A DNA stretch of 51,606 nucleotides, from NCBI GenBank assembly GCA_017504655.1, contig JAFVQT010000030.1, positions 1 through 51,606 of the forward strand, in the 5' to 3' direction. The notes under the pieces were generated by a model. That model ran no database searches, was not told the DNA's origin, and saw nothing but the letters and a program-made list of their open reading frames with translations. Below are positions 1 through 6,118 of the stretch, piece by piece (position 1 is the first letter of the stretch; every line of letters begins with the position of its first letter). Position numbers and translations under genes: made by a program. This DNA comes from Clostridia bacterium. Its GTDB lineage: Bacteria > Bacillota > Clostridia > Christensenellales > Borkfalkiaceae.

Positions 1-1711
1 GAGTAATTTCTTTATCAAACTTATACGTACTGTTTATTTGCGTACTTGTACCAGCTTTTGCATTGTTGTTATTTGCAACGATTCCGTATTTGTCACGAGT
101 GTATTTAACAACTAAAACTCTACTGCCGTCACCATCTATATTTCCACTTATTGTGCTTTGACTTGCATTATAAGTAAAGTGAGCAATATCTTTAATTTCA
201 GCAGTTGCTAATGTATCGGTTGTGCCACGTAAAGTGTCGGTATGGTCTAATGTGTAATTGTTATCTTCAAGGTTTTGTAAATAATACTCTACTTTATACT
301 CGGTATCTTCATTTGCAGACCAACTTGCCGTAATTTCTTCATTATCAATTATCGGTTCTGCAAAATCATAATCCCAACCCGTAAAAGTGTAGCCTATTCT
401 CGTTGTGGTCGGCTCGGTTGCAAGATAGTCTTCTTCTATTATTTGTTTTTCAACAGCCGTTCCACCGTTTGCATTAAACGTTACCTCATACGTTGGACGA
501 CGGCGCACTATTACGGTATATAAATTAGTTGGCTCGCCATCTACTGTTTCTGTAACGTAAACCTTATTATCTCCTATTTCTAAAGGAATTGTTTTTGACA
601 CTACTGTTTGTATGCCGTATATATCTAACGACACAACGAATTTTGCATTGCCTTTCACTTCAATTTCGTTTATAAACGAGAACACCTCGGTATCGTTGCT
701 TACTTTACCGTAAACGTTAGTTCCATCAACGGTTAAAGTTTTAAACAAAATACCCGTTTCATTTTGTATCACAAAATTACAGGTTGTACATATTTGAGGC
801 GTTGTTGCCGTTGCTGGGGCTGACGGAATATGTAATTCTTCCGTTGTTGTATCTTTTTCGCCACAAATACACTCATACCAGTGATAATTGACATTGTGTT
901 TTATTTCAGTGTATTCGTGATCTAAAGTCGTGCCGTATGCCTCATTACAAGTTGAGCAAAGTGCTTTTTCGGTGCAAGTTGCCGTGCCACCTGCGTGAGG
1001 CTCTTCGGTAGAACTATCTTTTTCGCCACACTCACACTCATACCAGTGGTGGGTATCGTTGTGCTTTAATTCGGTATAGTCGTGGTCTAAAAGTGAGCCG
1101 TATTCTTGGCTACAAACAGTACAAACCGCCTTTTGTGTGCAAGTTGGAGTGCCACCCTCGTGCGCTTGCTCTTCGTCTTTTGCGCCACAACTACACTCAT
1201 ACCAGTGGTGAGTTGAGCTATATTTAAGCTCAGTAAACTCACACTCGTGCTCTGGCTCGCTTTCCGACTCAGATTCACTCTCACTTTCCGACTCAAATTC
1301 ACTCTCACTTTCCTTTTCAGATTCGCTCTCTATTTCCGTTTCAGATTCGCTCTCTATTTCCGTTTCAGATTCGCTCTCTATTTCAGACTCAGACTCTATT
1401 TCAGATTCTATGATAGATTCACTTTCTATTTCGGACTCAGACTCTATTTCAGATTCTATGATAGATTCGCTTTCTGTTGAAGATAAGTTTTCACTTTCCG
1501 TAATAGACTCGACAATTGACTCCACTACGGACTGAGCCACACTCTCCGCCAAAGACTCGCTTACGCTAGGCGGAGCTTCAACAACGCTTTCCGATTGGTT
1601 TTTGTTTTTGCCACAGCCTTTTTGTGCACCGTCTTTTTTACAAGACGCCACAAAAAACGCCATAGAAATTGTAAGTAATAAAACTAAAATTTTGAAGAGA
1701 TTTGTTCTCAT
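1..1711 (-). CDS. Surface lipoprotein with Ser/Glu stalk, Cys/His repeats and InlB-like repeat (C-terminus outside window)
   Basis: The reading frame is open from ATG at 1709-1711 to the window edge, about 570 residues. AGGAG at 1719-1723 sets the start. Residues 1-24 form a lipoprotein signal ending in the lipobox FVASC, so the protein should be lipidated at Cys24. Residues about 45-150 are a Ser/Glu-rich low-complexity stalk (repeated SESE and IESE). Three copies of a Cys/His motif follow (HHWYECSCG or HWYECECG, then CT.C.xxYG and LDHDYTE), which could bind zinc. After them come a cadherin-like beta-sandwich stretch, one InlB/Listeria-Bacteroides repeat (VTFNANGG ... GYTFTGWD) and a MucBP-like segment (YKVEYYLQNLEDNNY). 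The role is probably a cell-surface adhesin or binding protein. No catalytic domain is visible in this part. The gene lies behind an attenuator-like leader. Confidence 0.88.
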   Translation of the reverse strand, partial: MRTNLFKILVLLLTISMAFFVASCKKDGAQKGCGKNKNQSESVVEAPPSVSESLAESVAQSVVESIVESITESENLSSTESESIIESEIESESEIESESIIESEIESESEIESESETEIESESETEIESESEKESESEFESESESESESESEPEHECEFTELKYSSTHHWYECSCGAKDEEQAHEGGTPTCTQKAVCTVCSQEYGSLLDHDYTELKHNDTHHWYECECGEKDSSTEEPHAGGTATCTEKALCSTCNEAYGTTLDHEYTEIKHNVNYHWYECICGEKDTTTEELHIPSAPATATTPQICTTCNFVIQNETGILFKTLTVDGTNVYGKVSNDTEVFSFINEIEVKGNAKFVVSLDIYGIQTVVSKTIPLEIGDNKVYVTETVDGEPTNLYTVIVRRRPTYEVTFNANGGTAVEKQIIEEDYLATEPTTTRIGYTFTGWDYDFAEPIIDNEEITASWSANEDTEYKVEYYLQNLEDNNYTLDHTDTLRGTTDTLATAEIKDIAHFTYNASQSTISGNIDGDGSRVLVVKYTRDKYGIVANNNNAKAGTSTQINSTYKFDKEIT

Positions 1712-1728
1712 AAATTTTCTCCTAAAAC

Positions 1729-1760
1729 AAAAAAAGTGCCGACTGCAAAGCAATCAGCAC
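1729..1760 (-). terminator. Intrinsic terminator inside the leader of the 1-1711 lipoprotein gene
   Basis: On the minus strand an 11-bp stem (arms 1750-1760 and 1736-1746, two G.U pairs) is followed by seven U (1729-1735). It lies between the gene's own promoter and its RBS, 18 nt before the start codon, so it should act as an attenuator of this gene and not as the end of an upstream one. Confidence 0.8.
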
Positions 1761-1895
1761 TGACAAAAGTGTTTTTTCGCTTTGCTGCGACACAAACTTA
1801 AAACTTTATCTTACAAGACAAGATTTATTTAATGCGAAAAAGGTACACTTCTACCCAAGAAGTATACTTGTCTTGTAACGTTTAAGTTTTGTCGC
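1761..1895 (-). ncRNA. Folded 5' leader RNA with possible pseudoknot (riboswitch-like candidate)
   Basis: Transcription from the promoter at 1902-1930 should begin near 1895. The RNA can form nested helices: GCGAC (1895-1891) and the following A/U-rich stretch with the complementary stretch ending GUCGC near 1787; a perfect 12-bp helix of 1878-1867 with 1822-1811; and a 10-bp hairpin with arms GUAUACUUCU and AGAAGUGUAC (about 1866-1842). UUUUUCGC (1842-1835) is complementary to GCGAAAAA (1780-1773), a possible pseudoknot. GCAAAGC (1785-1779) is complementary to GCUUUGC (1751-1745) inside the terminator hairpin, so it could act as an antiterminator. I do not recognise it as a known riboswitch class. 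Confidence 0.6.
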
Positions 1896-1901
1896 AATTT
1901 T

Positions 1902-1930
1902 ATTTTAACACCTTTGTACCGTGATGTCAA
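1902..1930 (-). promoter_or_regulatory. Sigma-70-type promoter of the attenuated lipoprotein gene
   Basis: TTGACA (1925-1930) and TAAAAT (1902-1907) on the minus strand are separated by exactly 17 bp. It is the only good promoter between the upstream terminator (1969-2001) and the leader. Confidence 0.75.
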
Positions 1931-1968
1931 GTTGTATGGCAATTAAAATATAATCATATATTTTATAG

Positions 1969-2001
1969 CAAACAACAAGCCGAGGGGCTTTCCCCTCGGC
2001 T
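1969..2001 (-). terminator. Strong hairpin ending the structured small RNA transcript
   Basis: A perfect 10-bp GC-rich stem (1992-2001 with 1978-1987) is followed on the minus strand by TTGTTGTTTG. It ends the transcript started at the 2370-2398 promoter and isolates it from the next promoter at 1902-1930. Confidence 0.7.
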
Positions 2002-2044
2002 TTACACTTTTATATTTATTTTTATATTTATTAAGTTTTATCTA

Positions 2045-2157
2045 AAAGCGGTTTGTTTACTTTTTATAGGCATCTCGCCTTTACGTTTTACTACTTGAAA
2101 GCAGTTTCCTCCGCCCGTTCTCCGGGTCTAAAGCTTTTATTTTATATTTTCCGCTTT
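2045..2157 (-). ncRNA. Compact multi-hairpin RNA of unknown class
   Basis: The closing helix is AAAGCGG (2157-2151) with CCGCUUU (2051-2045). Inside, in RNA order, are three short hairpins: CCCG-GAGAA-CGGG, CUGCU-UUCA-AGUAG and GGC-GAGAU-GCC. They are joined by purine-rich single strands such as GGAGGAAAC. No open frame fills the region, and a strong terminator follows 44 nt later. It resembles Clostridia structured ncRNAs in general layout; raiA-type RNA is one guess that could not be verified here. The 5' side of the closing helix overlaps the stop codon of the last micro-ORF (2156-2158), so translation could influence folding. Confidence 0.5.
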
Positions 2158-2185
2158 ATTTTACTATCTCCATAAGTGTGTTCAT
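2156..2185 (-). CDS. Micro-ORF of 9 codons before the structured RNA
   Basis: The peptide is MNTLMEIVK. AAGGAG at 2194-2199 precedes the ATG by 8 nt, an excellent Shine-Dalgarno. Its UAA stop falls in the 5' arm of the RNA's closing helix. It could be a leader or regulatory peptide, or a small translated ORF inside an RNA gene. It is too short for a homology argument, so support rests on the SD and the position. Confidence 0.4.
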   Translation of the reverse strand: MNTLMEIVK

Positions 2186-2203
2186 TGGCGGTTCTCCTTT
2201 TTA

Positions 2204-2242
2204 CTATTTTCTAACGTGCGACCTAAGTTTCAGAATTTTCAT
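2204..2242 (-). CDS. Micro-ORF of 12 codons, basic peptide
   Basis: The peptide is MKILKLRSHVRK, strongly basic. A full AGGAGG lies at 2253-2258, 10 nt before the ATG. It lies 18 nt upstream of the next micro-ORF on the same transcript. A peptide function or a translation-coupled leader are both possible. Confidence 0.4.
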   Translation of the reverse strand: MKILKLRSHVRK

Positions 2243-2278
2243 AATTTCTCTACCTCCTAAAGTCGTATTTTAAAGAAA

Positions 2279-2287
2279 TTAGTACAT
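2279..2287 (-). other. SD-preceded minimal ORF AUG UAC UAA
   Basis: GAGGAG (2295-2300) is 7 nt before an AUG that is followed by one sense codon and a stop. It is the first of three SD/AUG units on this transcript. It may be chance, but the spacing is ideal. Confidence 0.25.
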
Positions 2288-2311
2288 GGGTCTTCTCCTC
2301 GCTTTTTTATC

Positions 2312-2350
2312 GGCGATCTCTGCCTTCCGATCTCCCATCGGTATATCGCC
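2312..2350 (-). other. 5' hairpin of the small RNA transcript
   Basis: An outer helix GGCGAU (2350-2345) with AUCGCC (2317-2312) encloses CCGAU-GGGAG-AUCGG (2341-2327). It starts about 13 nt after the expected transcription start. It could be a regulatory or stabilising 5' structure. Confidence 0.45.
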
Positions 2351-2369
2351 TTTCGCTTTTTCTGGTTTC

Positions 2370-2398
2370 ATTATAACCGATAACACCCAATTTGTCAA
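2370..2398 (-). promoter_or_regulatory. Consensus promoter of the small RNA transcript
   Basis: TTGACA (2393-2398), a 17-bp spacer and TATAAT (2370-2375) on the minus strand make a perfect consensus promoter, one of the strongest in the window. It suggests an abundant RNA. Confidence 0.85.
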
Positions 2399-2413
2399 TA
2401 CCCTTTTTAATCT

Positions 2414-2428
2414 TTTCACAATGTGAAA
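2414..2428. promoter_or_regulatory. Palindromic operator candidate between divergent promoters
   Basis: TTTCACA-A-TGTGAAA is a perfect 7-1-7 inverted repeat midway between the two divergent -35 boxes (2393-2398 and 2444-2449). The position fits a regulator site controlling both promoters. Confidence 0.45.
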
Positions 2429-2443
2429 TTTTTTAAAAACCTA

Positions 2444-2472
2444 TTGACAGATTTTGATTTTCGTGTTACAAT
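2444..2472 (+). promoter_or_regulatory. Plus-strand promoter leading into an immediate terminator
   Basis: TTGACA (2444-2449), 17 bp, TACAAT (2467-2472). Transcription would start near 2479. No plus-strand gene follows for 3 kb. Confidence 0.65.
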
Positions 2473-2481
2473 AATCGTGTT

Positions 2482-2511
2482 GGGGCTTTGAAGAGCCTCT
2501 TTTGTTTTTTT
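2482..2511 (+). terminator. Terminator of a tiny plus-strand RNA
   Basis: A stem GGGGCU/AGCCUC (2482-2487 with 2494-2499) is followed by a long T-run (2500-2511, one G). It lies only a few nt after the predicted start, so the product would be an RNA of about 35 nt unless it reads through. Confidence 0.6.
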
Positions 2512-2579
2512 GATACTGTGTTATATAATATTCAAAAAAAGGGATTTTTGTTCCTTTTATTTTTTAGCTTAAGGATATT

Positions 2580-2612
2580 AGCGCCGAGCGAATTTTCGCT
2601 CGGCGCTTTTTA
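2580..2612. terminator. Hairpin after the deo operon, T-run on the plus side
   Basis: Perfect stem AGCGCCGAGCGAA with its complement (2580-2607) and TTTTTAT on the plus strand. It lies directly after the pdp stop, so it probably ends the leftward deo operon and could also stop any plus-strand readthrough. Confidence 0.65.
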
Positions 2613-2616
2613 TATC

Positions 2617-3918
2617 TTATTCTACCCTATCCAATATCAAAGGTCTTAGCATAGGCTTTTGTTCGCTTATTTGTGTTGCCGAAAGGAATATTTCCTCTGC
2701 ATTTTTAAATAAAGAGCTGTTGTTTGCATGCAAAACTGCTATAACGTCCCCTTTATTTACCCAATCGCCTGTCTTTTTATTTAAAATAATTCCTGCAGAG
2801 TAATCAATATTATCTCCAACCCTGTTTCTTCCTGCACCCAAAGACAATGCAGAAAGCCCGTAGCCCTCGGTGTTTACCTTATCTATATAACCACTTGCCG
2901 TAGCTTTTACTGAATGTGTATACTTTGCCGTAGGTAATAAGCTAAAATCTTCAATTACCTCCGCGTTTCCACCTTGCGCACTTATCATAGCCTTAAAGGT
3001 TTTTAAAGCCTTGCCACTGATTAAGGCATCCTTCACGAGCATTTCACACCGATTTTTATCATCCTTGCCCGAAAGATAAAGCATTTCGGTTGCCAAGGCT
3101 ATGCAAACCTCTAAAAAGTCTTTTTCGCCTTTTCCCTTAAGAGTATCTATAGCCTCTTTAACCTCTAAGGCGTTGCCAATTGCTCTGCCAAGAGGGATAT
3201 CCATATCGGTTATGAGCGCAACAGTCTTTTTGCCCGCTCTTTTACCTATACCAACCATAATTTCGGCAAGGGTCTTACTGTCTTGCACGCTCTTCATAAA
3301 CGAGCCACTGCCCGTTTTTACGTCTAAAACGATAACATCGTCGTCTGCAGCAAGCTTTTTACCCATTATACTCGATGCGATAAGCGGCATACTGTCAACG
3401 GTTGCCGTAACGTCGCGCAGGGCATAAAGCTTTTTGTCCGCAGGAGCTAAATCTGCGCTTTGCCCTACGATACACACGCCGACCTCGTTTACGATTCCGA
3501 TAAACTCGTCCTTAGGAAGCTGAACGTTAAAATTTGGAATAGCCTCAAGCTTGTCAACAGTTCCACCCGTGTGCCCAAGCCCACGACCGCTCATTTTAGC
3601 AACCTTCACGCCAAGACTTGCAACTGTGGGCGCGACCACAAGGCTTGTTTTATCACCTACACCGCCCGTCGAGTGCTTGTCTGCCCTTATTCCGTTTACA
3701 GCAGAAAAGTCGAGCACCTCGCCGGAATTTCTGATAGCCAAGGTCAAATCGGTGGTTTCCTCTAAGGTCATACCCTTAAAATAAATTGCCATACAAAGCG
3801 CCGAGGCCTGGTAATCGGGAATATCACCTTTTACGTAGCCATTTATAAAAAAATCTATCTCTTCTTTTGAAAGGGTATTCCCGTCCCTTTTCTTTTTTAT
3901 GATATCATAAACTCTCAT
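2617..3918 (-). CDS. pdp: Pyrimidine-nucleoside phosphorylase
   Basis: Cleaves thymidine, deoxyuridine and uridine with phosphate to the base and (deoxy)ribose-1-phosphate in the cytosol. The 433-residue length is exactly that of the Firmicutes family. It carries the family signature KHSTGGVGDKTSLVVAPTVA and the following MSGRGLGHTGGTVDKLE, plus a glycine-rich KTGSGSFM phosphate region. It is the last gene of deoC-deoD-pdp, 41 nt after deoD. A small hairpin (GCTGTT-A-AACAGC) lies in that gap and no clear Shine-Dalgarno is visible, so translation may depend on the upstream gene. It could equally be named deoA (thymidine phosphorylase); broad specificity is typical of Gram-positives. Confidence 0.95.
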   Translation of the reverse strand: MRVYDIIKKKRDGNTLSKEEIDFFINGYVKGDIPDYQASALCMAIYFKGMTLEETTDLTLAIRNSGEVLDFSAVNGIRADKHSTGGVGDKTSLVVAPTVASLGVKVAKMSGRGLGHTGGTVDKLEAIPNFNVQLPKDEFIGIVNEVGVCIVGQSADLAPADKKLYALRDVTATVDSMPLIASSIMGKKLAADDDVIVLDVKTGSGSFMKSVQDSKTLAEIMVGIGKRAGKKTVALITDMDIPLGRAIGNALEVKEAIDTLKGKGEKDFLEVCIALATEMLYLSGKDDKNRCEMLVKDALISGKALKTFKAMISAQGGNAEVIEDFSLLPTAKYTHSVKATASGYIDKVNTEGYGLSALSLGAGRNRVGDNIDYSAGIILNKKTGDWVNKGDVIAVLHANNSSLFKNAEEIFLSATQISEQKPMLRPLILDRVE

Positions 3919-3959
3919 TTTTACAAAAACATGCTGTTAAACAGCTTATACGCCCACTT

Positions 3960-4667
3960 TTATGCAATTTCAAGGGCTATTTCCATCATTGCCTTAAAGG
4001 ACTGCTCCCTTTCCTTTGCCGTAGTGTTTTCATCGGGATAGATAAACGAATCGCTAACGGTAAGTATTGCCAGGGCGTTTTTGCCAAGCCTTGCAGCCGT
4101 GCAATATAAAGCGCAAGCCTCCATTTCTACGCCTAATACGCCCATCTTAGCCCAGTCGAGCCCGGAGTTTGCATCGTCGTAAAAGGTATCTGAAGAAAGC
4201 ACGTTGCCAACCTTAAAGTTTACGCCCTTTTGCTTACAGCCGTCAACTGCCTTTGACAAAAGGTCGTAGCTTGCAATAGGACAAAACGTGCCCGGAAGAC
4301 GGTATTGCATTGCAAAATTACCGTTGGTGCAAGCACCCATAGCAACTATTATATCTCTTGCGTGCAGGTCTTTATCAAAGCTACCGCAAGAGCCTACTCT
4401 GATAATATTTTCCACACCGTAAAAAGCATAAAGCTCGTATGAATAAATACCGATTGAGGGTTGCCCCATGCCCGAAGCCATAACTGACACACGCTTACCC
4501 TTATAATATCCGGTGTAACCATTTACACCTCTTACGTCATTTACCAAAACGCAATCGGTAAGATATGTTTTAGCAATATACTCTGCCCTTTTAGGGTCGC
4601 CCGGCATAAGCACCGTCTTTGCAAAATCGCCTTGCTTTGCCTCAATATGAGGGGTCGGAATTGCCAT
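3960..4667 (-). CDS. deoD: Purine-nucleoside phosphorylase, DeoD type
   Basis: Phosphorolysis of purine (deoxy)nucleosides to free base and pentose-1-phosphate; the family is a cytosolic hexamer. The 235-residue length fits. Visible motifs are [11 protein letters not shown] at the N-terminus, [18 protein letters not shown] (phosphate/ribose region), GVEMEA (sugar contact) and TVSDSF with the catalytic Asp. GGAGG lies just before the ATG. Its first 26 nt overlap the end of deoC, so the two are translationally coupled. Confidence 0.96.
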   Translation of the reverse strand: MAIPTPHIEAKQGDFAKTVLMPGDPKRAEYIAKTYLTDCVLVNDVRGVNGYTGYYKGKRVSVMASGMGQPSIGIYSYELYAFYGVENIIRVGSCGSFDKDLHARDIIVAMGACTNGNFAMQYRLPGTFCPIASYDLLSKAVDGCKQKGVNFKVGNVLSSDTFYDDANSGLDWAKMGVLGVEMEACALYCTAARLGKNALAILTVSDSFIYPDENTTAKEREQSFKAMMEIALEIA

Positions 4668-5322
4668 CGTAATTTACCTCCTTTACAGCCTTTACAACCT
4701 TGCTTGTGCCAAGCCTGTCCGCGCCAAGCTCTATAAATTTTTGAGCATCGTCCAAGGTCTTTATTCCGCCTGCAGCTTTTATCTTTACACCATTGCCAAC
4801 ATTGGCTTTAAACAGGCTGATATCATCAAAAGTCGCGCCATAGGTCGAAAAACCGGTAGACGTCTTAATAAAGTCAGCCCCCGCCTCTGTCACCGCTTGG
4901 CACATTTTAACCTTTTCCTCTTCTGTTAAAAGACAGGTTTCTATAATAACCTTTAGCGTTCTGTCCTGACACGCGTCCTTAACGCTTTTTATCTCGTCTA
5001 AAACGTAATCATAGTCGCCCGATTTCAGCTTGCCGATATTTATTACCATGTCAATTTCGTCTGCGCCCTTTTTAATGGCGTCAAGCGTTTCAAACACCTT
5101 ACAAGCCGTAGTGTTGTAGCCGTTGGGAAAGCCTATTACCGTGCAAATTTTAAGGCTGTCACCCACGTAGCTTTTAGCAAATTCCACGTAAGACGGCGGT
5201 ATACATGCCGATGCTACGCCATAGCGCATAGCATCGTCTAAAATAGCCTTAATATCCTCTTGCGTTGCAGTTACGGATAAAAGCGTGTGGTCACATTTAG
5301 ACAGTATGTTTTTGATATCCAT
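4642..5322 (-). CDS. deoC: Deoxyribose-phosphate aldolase
   Basis: Splits 2-deoxyribose-5-phosphate into glyceraldehyde-3-phosphate and acetaldehyde, the last step of deoxynucleoside catabolism. The start is taken at ATG 5320-5322 ([15 protein letters not shown]) because GGAG lies 6 nt upstream; an in-frame upstream ATG at 5361 has no such site and overlaps the promoter. Class I aldolase motifs are present: [29 protein letters not shown] with the Schiff-base Lys, and [10 protein letters not shown]. First gene of deoC-deoD-pdp. A phosphopentomutase gene is not in this operon. Confidence 0.95.
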   Translation of the reverse strand: MDIKNILSKCDHTLLSVTATQEDIKAILDDAMRYGVASACIPPSYVEFAKSYVGDSLKICTVIGFPNGYNTTACKVFETLDAIKKGADEIDMVINIGKLKSGDYDYVLDEIKSVKDACQDRTLKVIIETCLLTEEEKVKMCQAVTEAGADFIKTSTGFSTYGATFDDISLFKANVGNGVKIKAAGGIKTLDDAQKFIELGADRLGTSKVVKAVKEVNYDGNSDPSY

Positions 5323-5351
5323 AGTGTTCTCCAAAAGTTTAAGATAATAAT

Positions 5352-5380
5352 ATTCTATCACAAAATCTGAGTATTTTCAA
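5352..5380 (-). promoter_or_regulatory. Promoter of the deoC-deoD-pdp operon
   Basis: TTGAAA (5375-5380), 17-bp spacer, TAGAAT (5352-5357) on the minus strand, 30 nt before the deoC start. Confidence 0.65.
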
Positions 5381-5454
5381 CACTTTTATAAATTTTAACA
5401 AAACGCTAACCTTTTGCTTAACTATCTTTAACCGTTTCATAACAATGTTATTAT

Positions 5455-5460
5455 ATAATA
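5455..5460 (+). promoter_or_regulatory. -10 element of the CrtO-like gene
   Basis: TATAAT on the plus strand, 22 nt before the start codon. The -35 region is poor (ACCGTT at 17 bp), so the promoter may be weak or activated. Confidence 0.4.
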
Positions 5461-5482
5461 CTCAAAAAGTACAGGTGATAAA

Positions 5483-5956
5483 ATGAATTTATTAAACTGC
5501 GTTCTTTTTCTGGTCGCAAGCGGACTCGTTATATTTTTCGTCGGCAGAATTTTTCCAAGAAAATGGATCAGAGAAAATCGCTTTCCGTTTAAGTCCTTTA
5601 ATTTTGAAAAAAACGGCAAAATATACGAGAAATTAAAAATAAAAAGGTGGAAAACCAAGCTTCCCGATGCAAGTCTTGTAATAGGCAGGATTTTCCCCAA
5701 ATTTTTACCTAAAAAAAGGATAAATATAGCTAAAGATAAACAAGAAAAAATAGCCGTATTAATAAAGGAAAGCTGTGTTGCGGAAAGCACGCATCTTTTC
5801 AGTGCTTTTGCGGGACTTTTTTGCGCAAAGCTATGGAAATATTGGGGTGTTATAGTATCATTTGCTTGGCTTGTATGGAATATGCTTTTCGTTATAATAC
5901 AGCGCTATAACAGACCAAGGCTTATTATAGCCTACACCCGCTACACTCAAGCTTAA
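5483..5956 (+). CDS. CrtO-like (glycosyl-4,4'-diaponeurosporenoate acyltransferase family) membrane protein
   Basis: 157 residues. An N-terminal membrane helix (about 3-23) is followed by a basic segment with KIYEKLKIKRWKTKLPD, then ESTHLF and a C-terminal membrane segment ending NMLFVIIQRYNRPRL. The W-K-LPD, E-x2-H and Q-RYNRPRL pattern is that of the CrtO acyltransferase family, which in staphylococci adds the fatty acid in staphyloxanthin synthesis. No carotenoid genes are near, so the acceptor here is unknown. AGGTGA precedes the ATG. A stand-alone transcription unit ended by a strong hairpin. Confidence 0.75.
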   Translation: MNLLNCVLFLVASGLVIFFVGRIFPRKWIRENRFPFKSFNFEKNGKIYEKLKIKRWKTKLPDASLVIGRIFPKFLPKKRINIAKDKQEKIAVLIKESCVAESTHLFSAFAGLFCAKLWKYWGVIVSFAWLVWNMLFVIIQRYNRPRLIIAYTRYTQA

Positions 5957-5969
5957 TTTCAACAAATTT

Positions 5970-6006
5970 AAAAGCCAAAGGCAGTTCAATTGAGCCTTTG
6001 GCTTTT
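5970..6006. terminator. Bidirectional terminator
   Basis: AAAAGCCAAAGGC and its perfect complement (5970-5982 with 5994-6006). The A-run on one side and T-run on the other serve the CrtO-like gene (plus) and possibly the leftward lipoprotein gene. Confidence 0.75.
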
Positions 6007-6008
6007 GC

Positions 6009-6051
6009 TTACATTGAGAAGTTTTTAAAATAGTTTTGAATTAAAATAATC
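6009..6051. repeat. Direct repeat copy A: duplicated 3' end of the F420 ligase-like gene
   Basis: These 43 bp are identical to 7676-7718, the last codons and stop of the 7676-8848 gene. Weaker similarity continues to about 6082 (roughly two thirds identical over about 31 bp). There is no coding gene here, so it is a detached tail of a second copy or an attachment-site duplicate. Confidence 0.85.
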
Positions 6052-6118
6052 TGCCTTCCCTCGTCTCACCTGTTGCTATCACTTTTAAAAATAAATTTTT
6101 GTAATATGTTTAAAACCT

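Noticed and set aside
1247..1480. Plus-strand frame rich in Phe/Arg/Leu opposite the SE stalk
   Set aside because: It is the antisense of the Ser/Glu repeat of the lipoprotein; no RBS or promoter.
2045..2157. RNase P, tmRNA, SRP RNA, 6S RNA or group II intron domain V
   Set aside because: None of the signature sequences of those RNAs could be found; the region is too short for most of them.
5437..5790. Minus-strand frame inside the CrtO-like gene
   Set aside because: Antisense of a gene with recognisable family motifs on the plus strand; no RBS.
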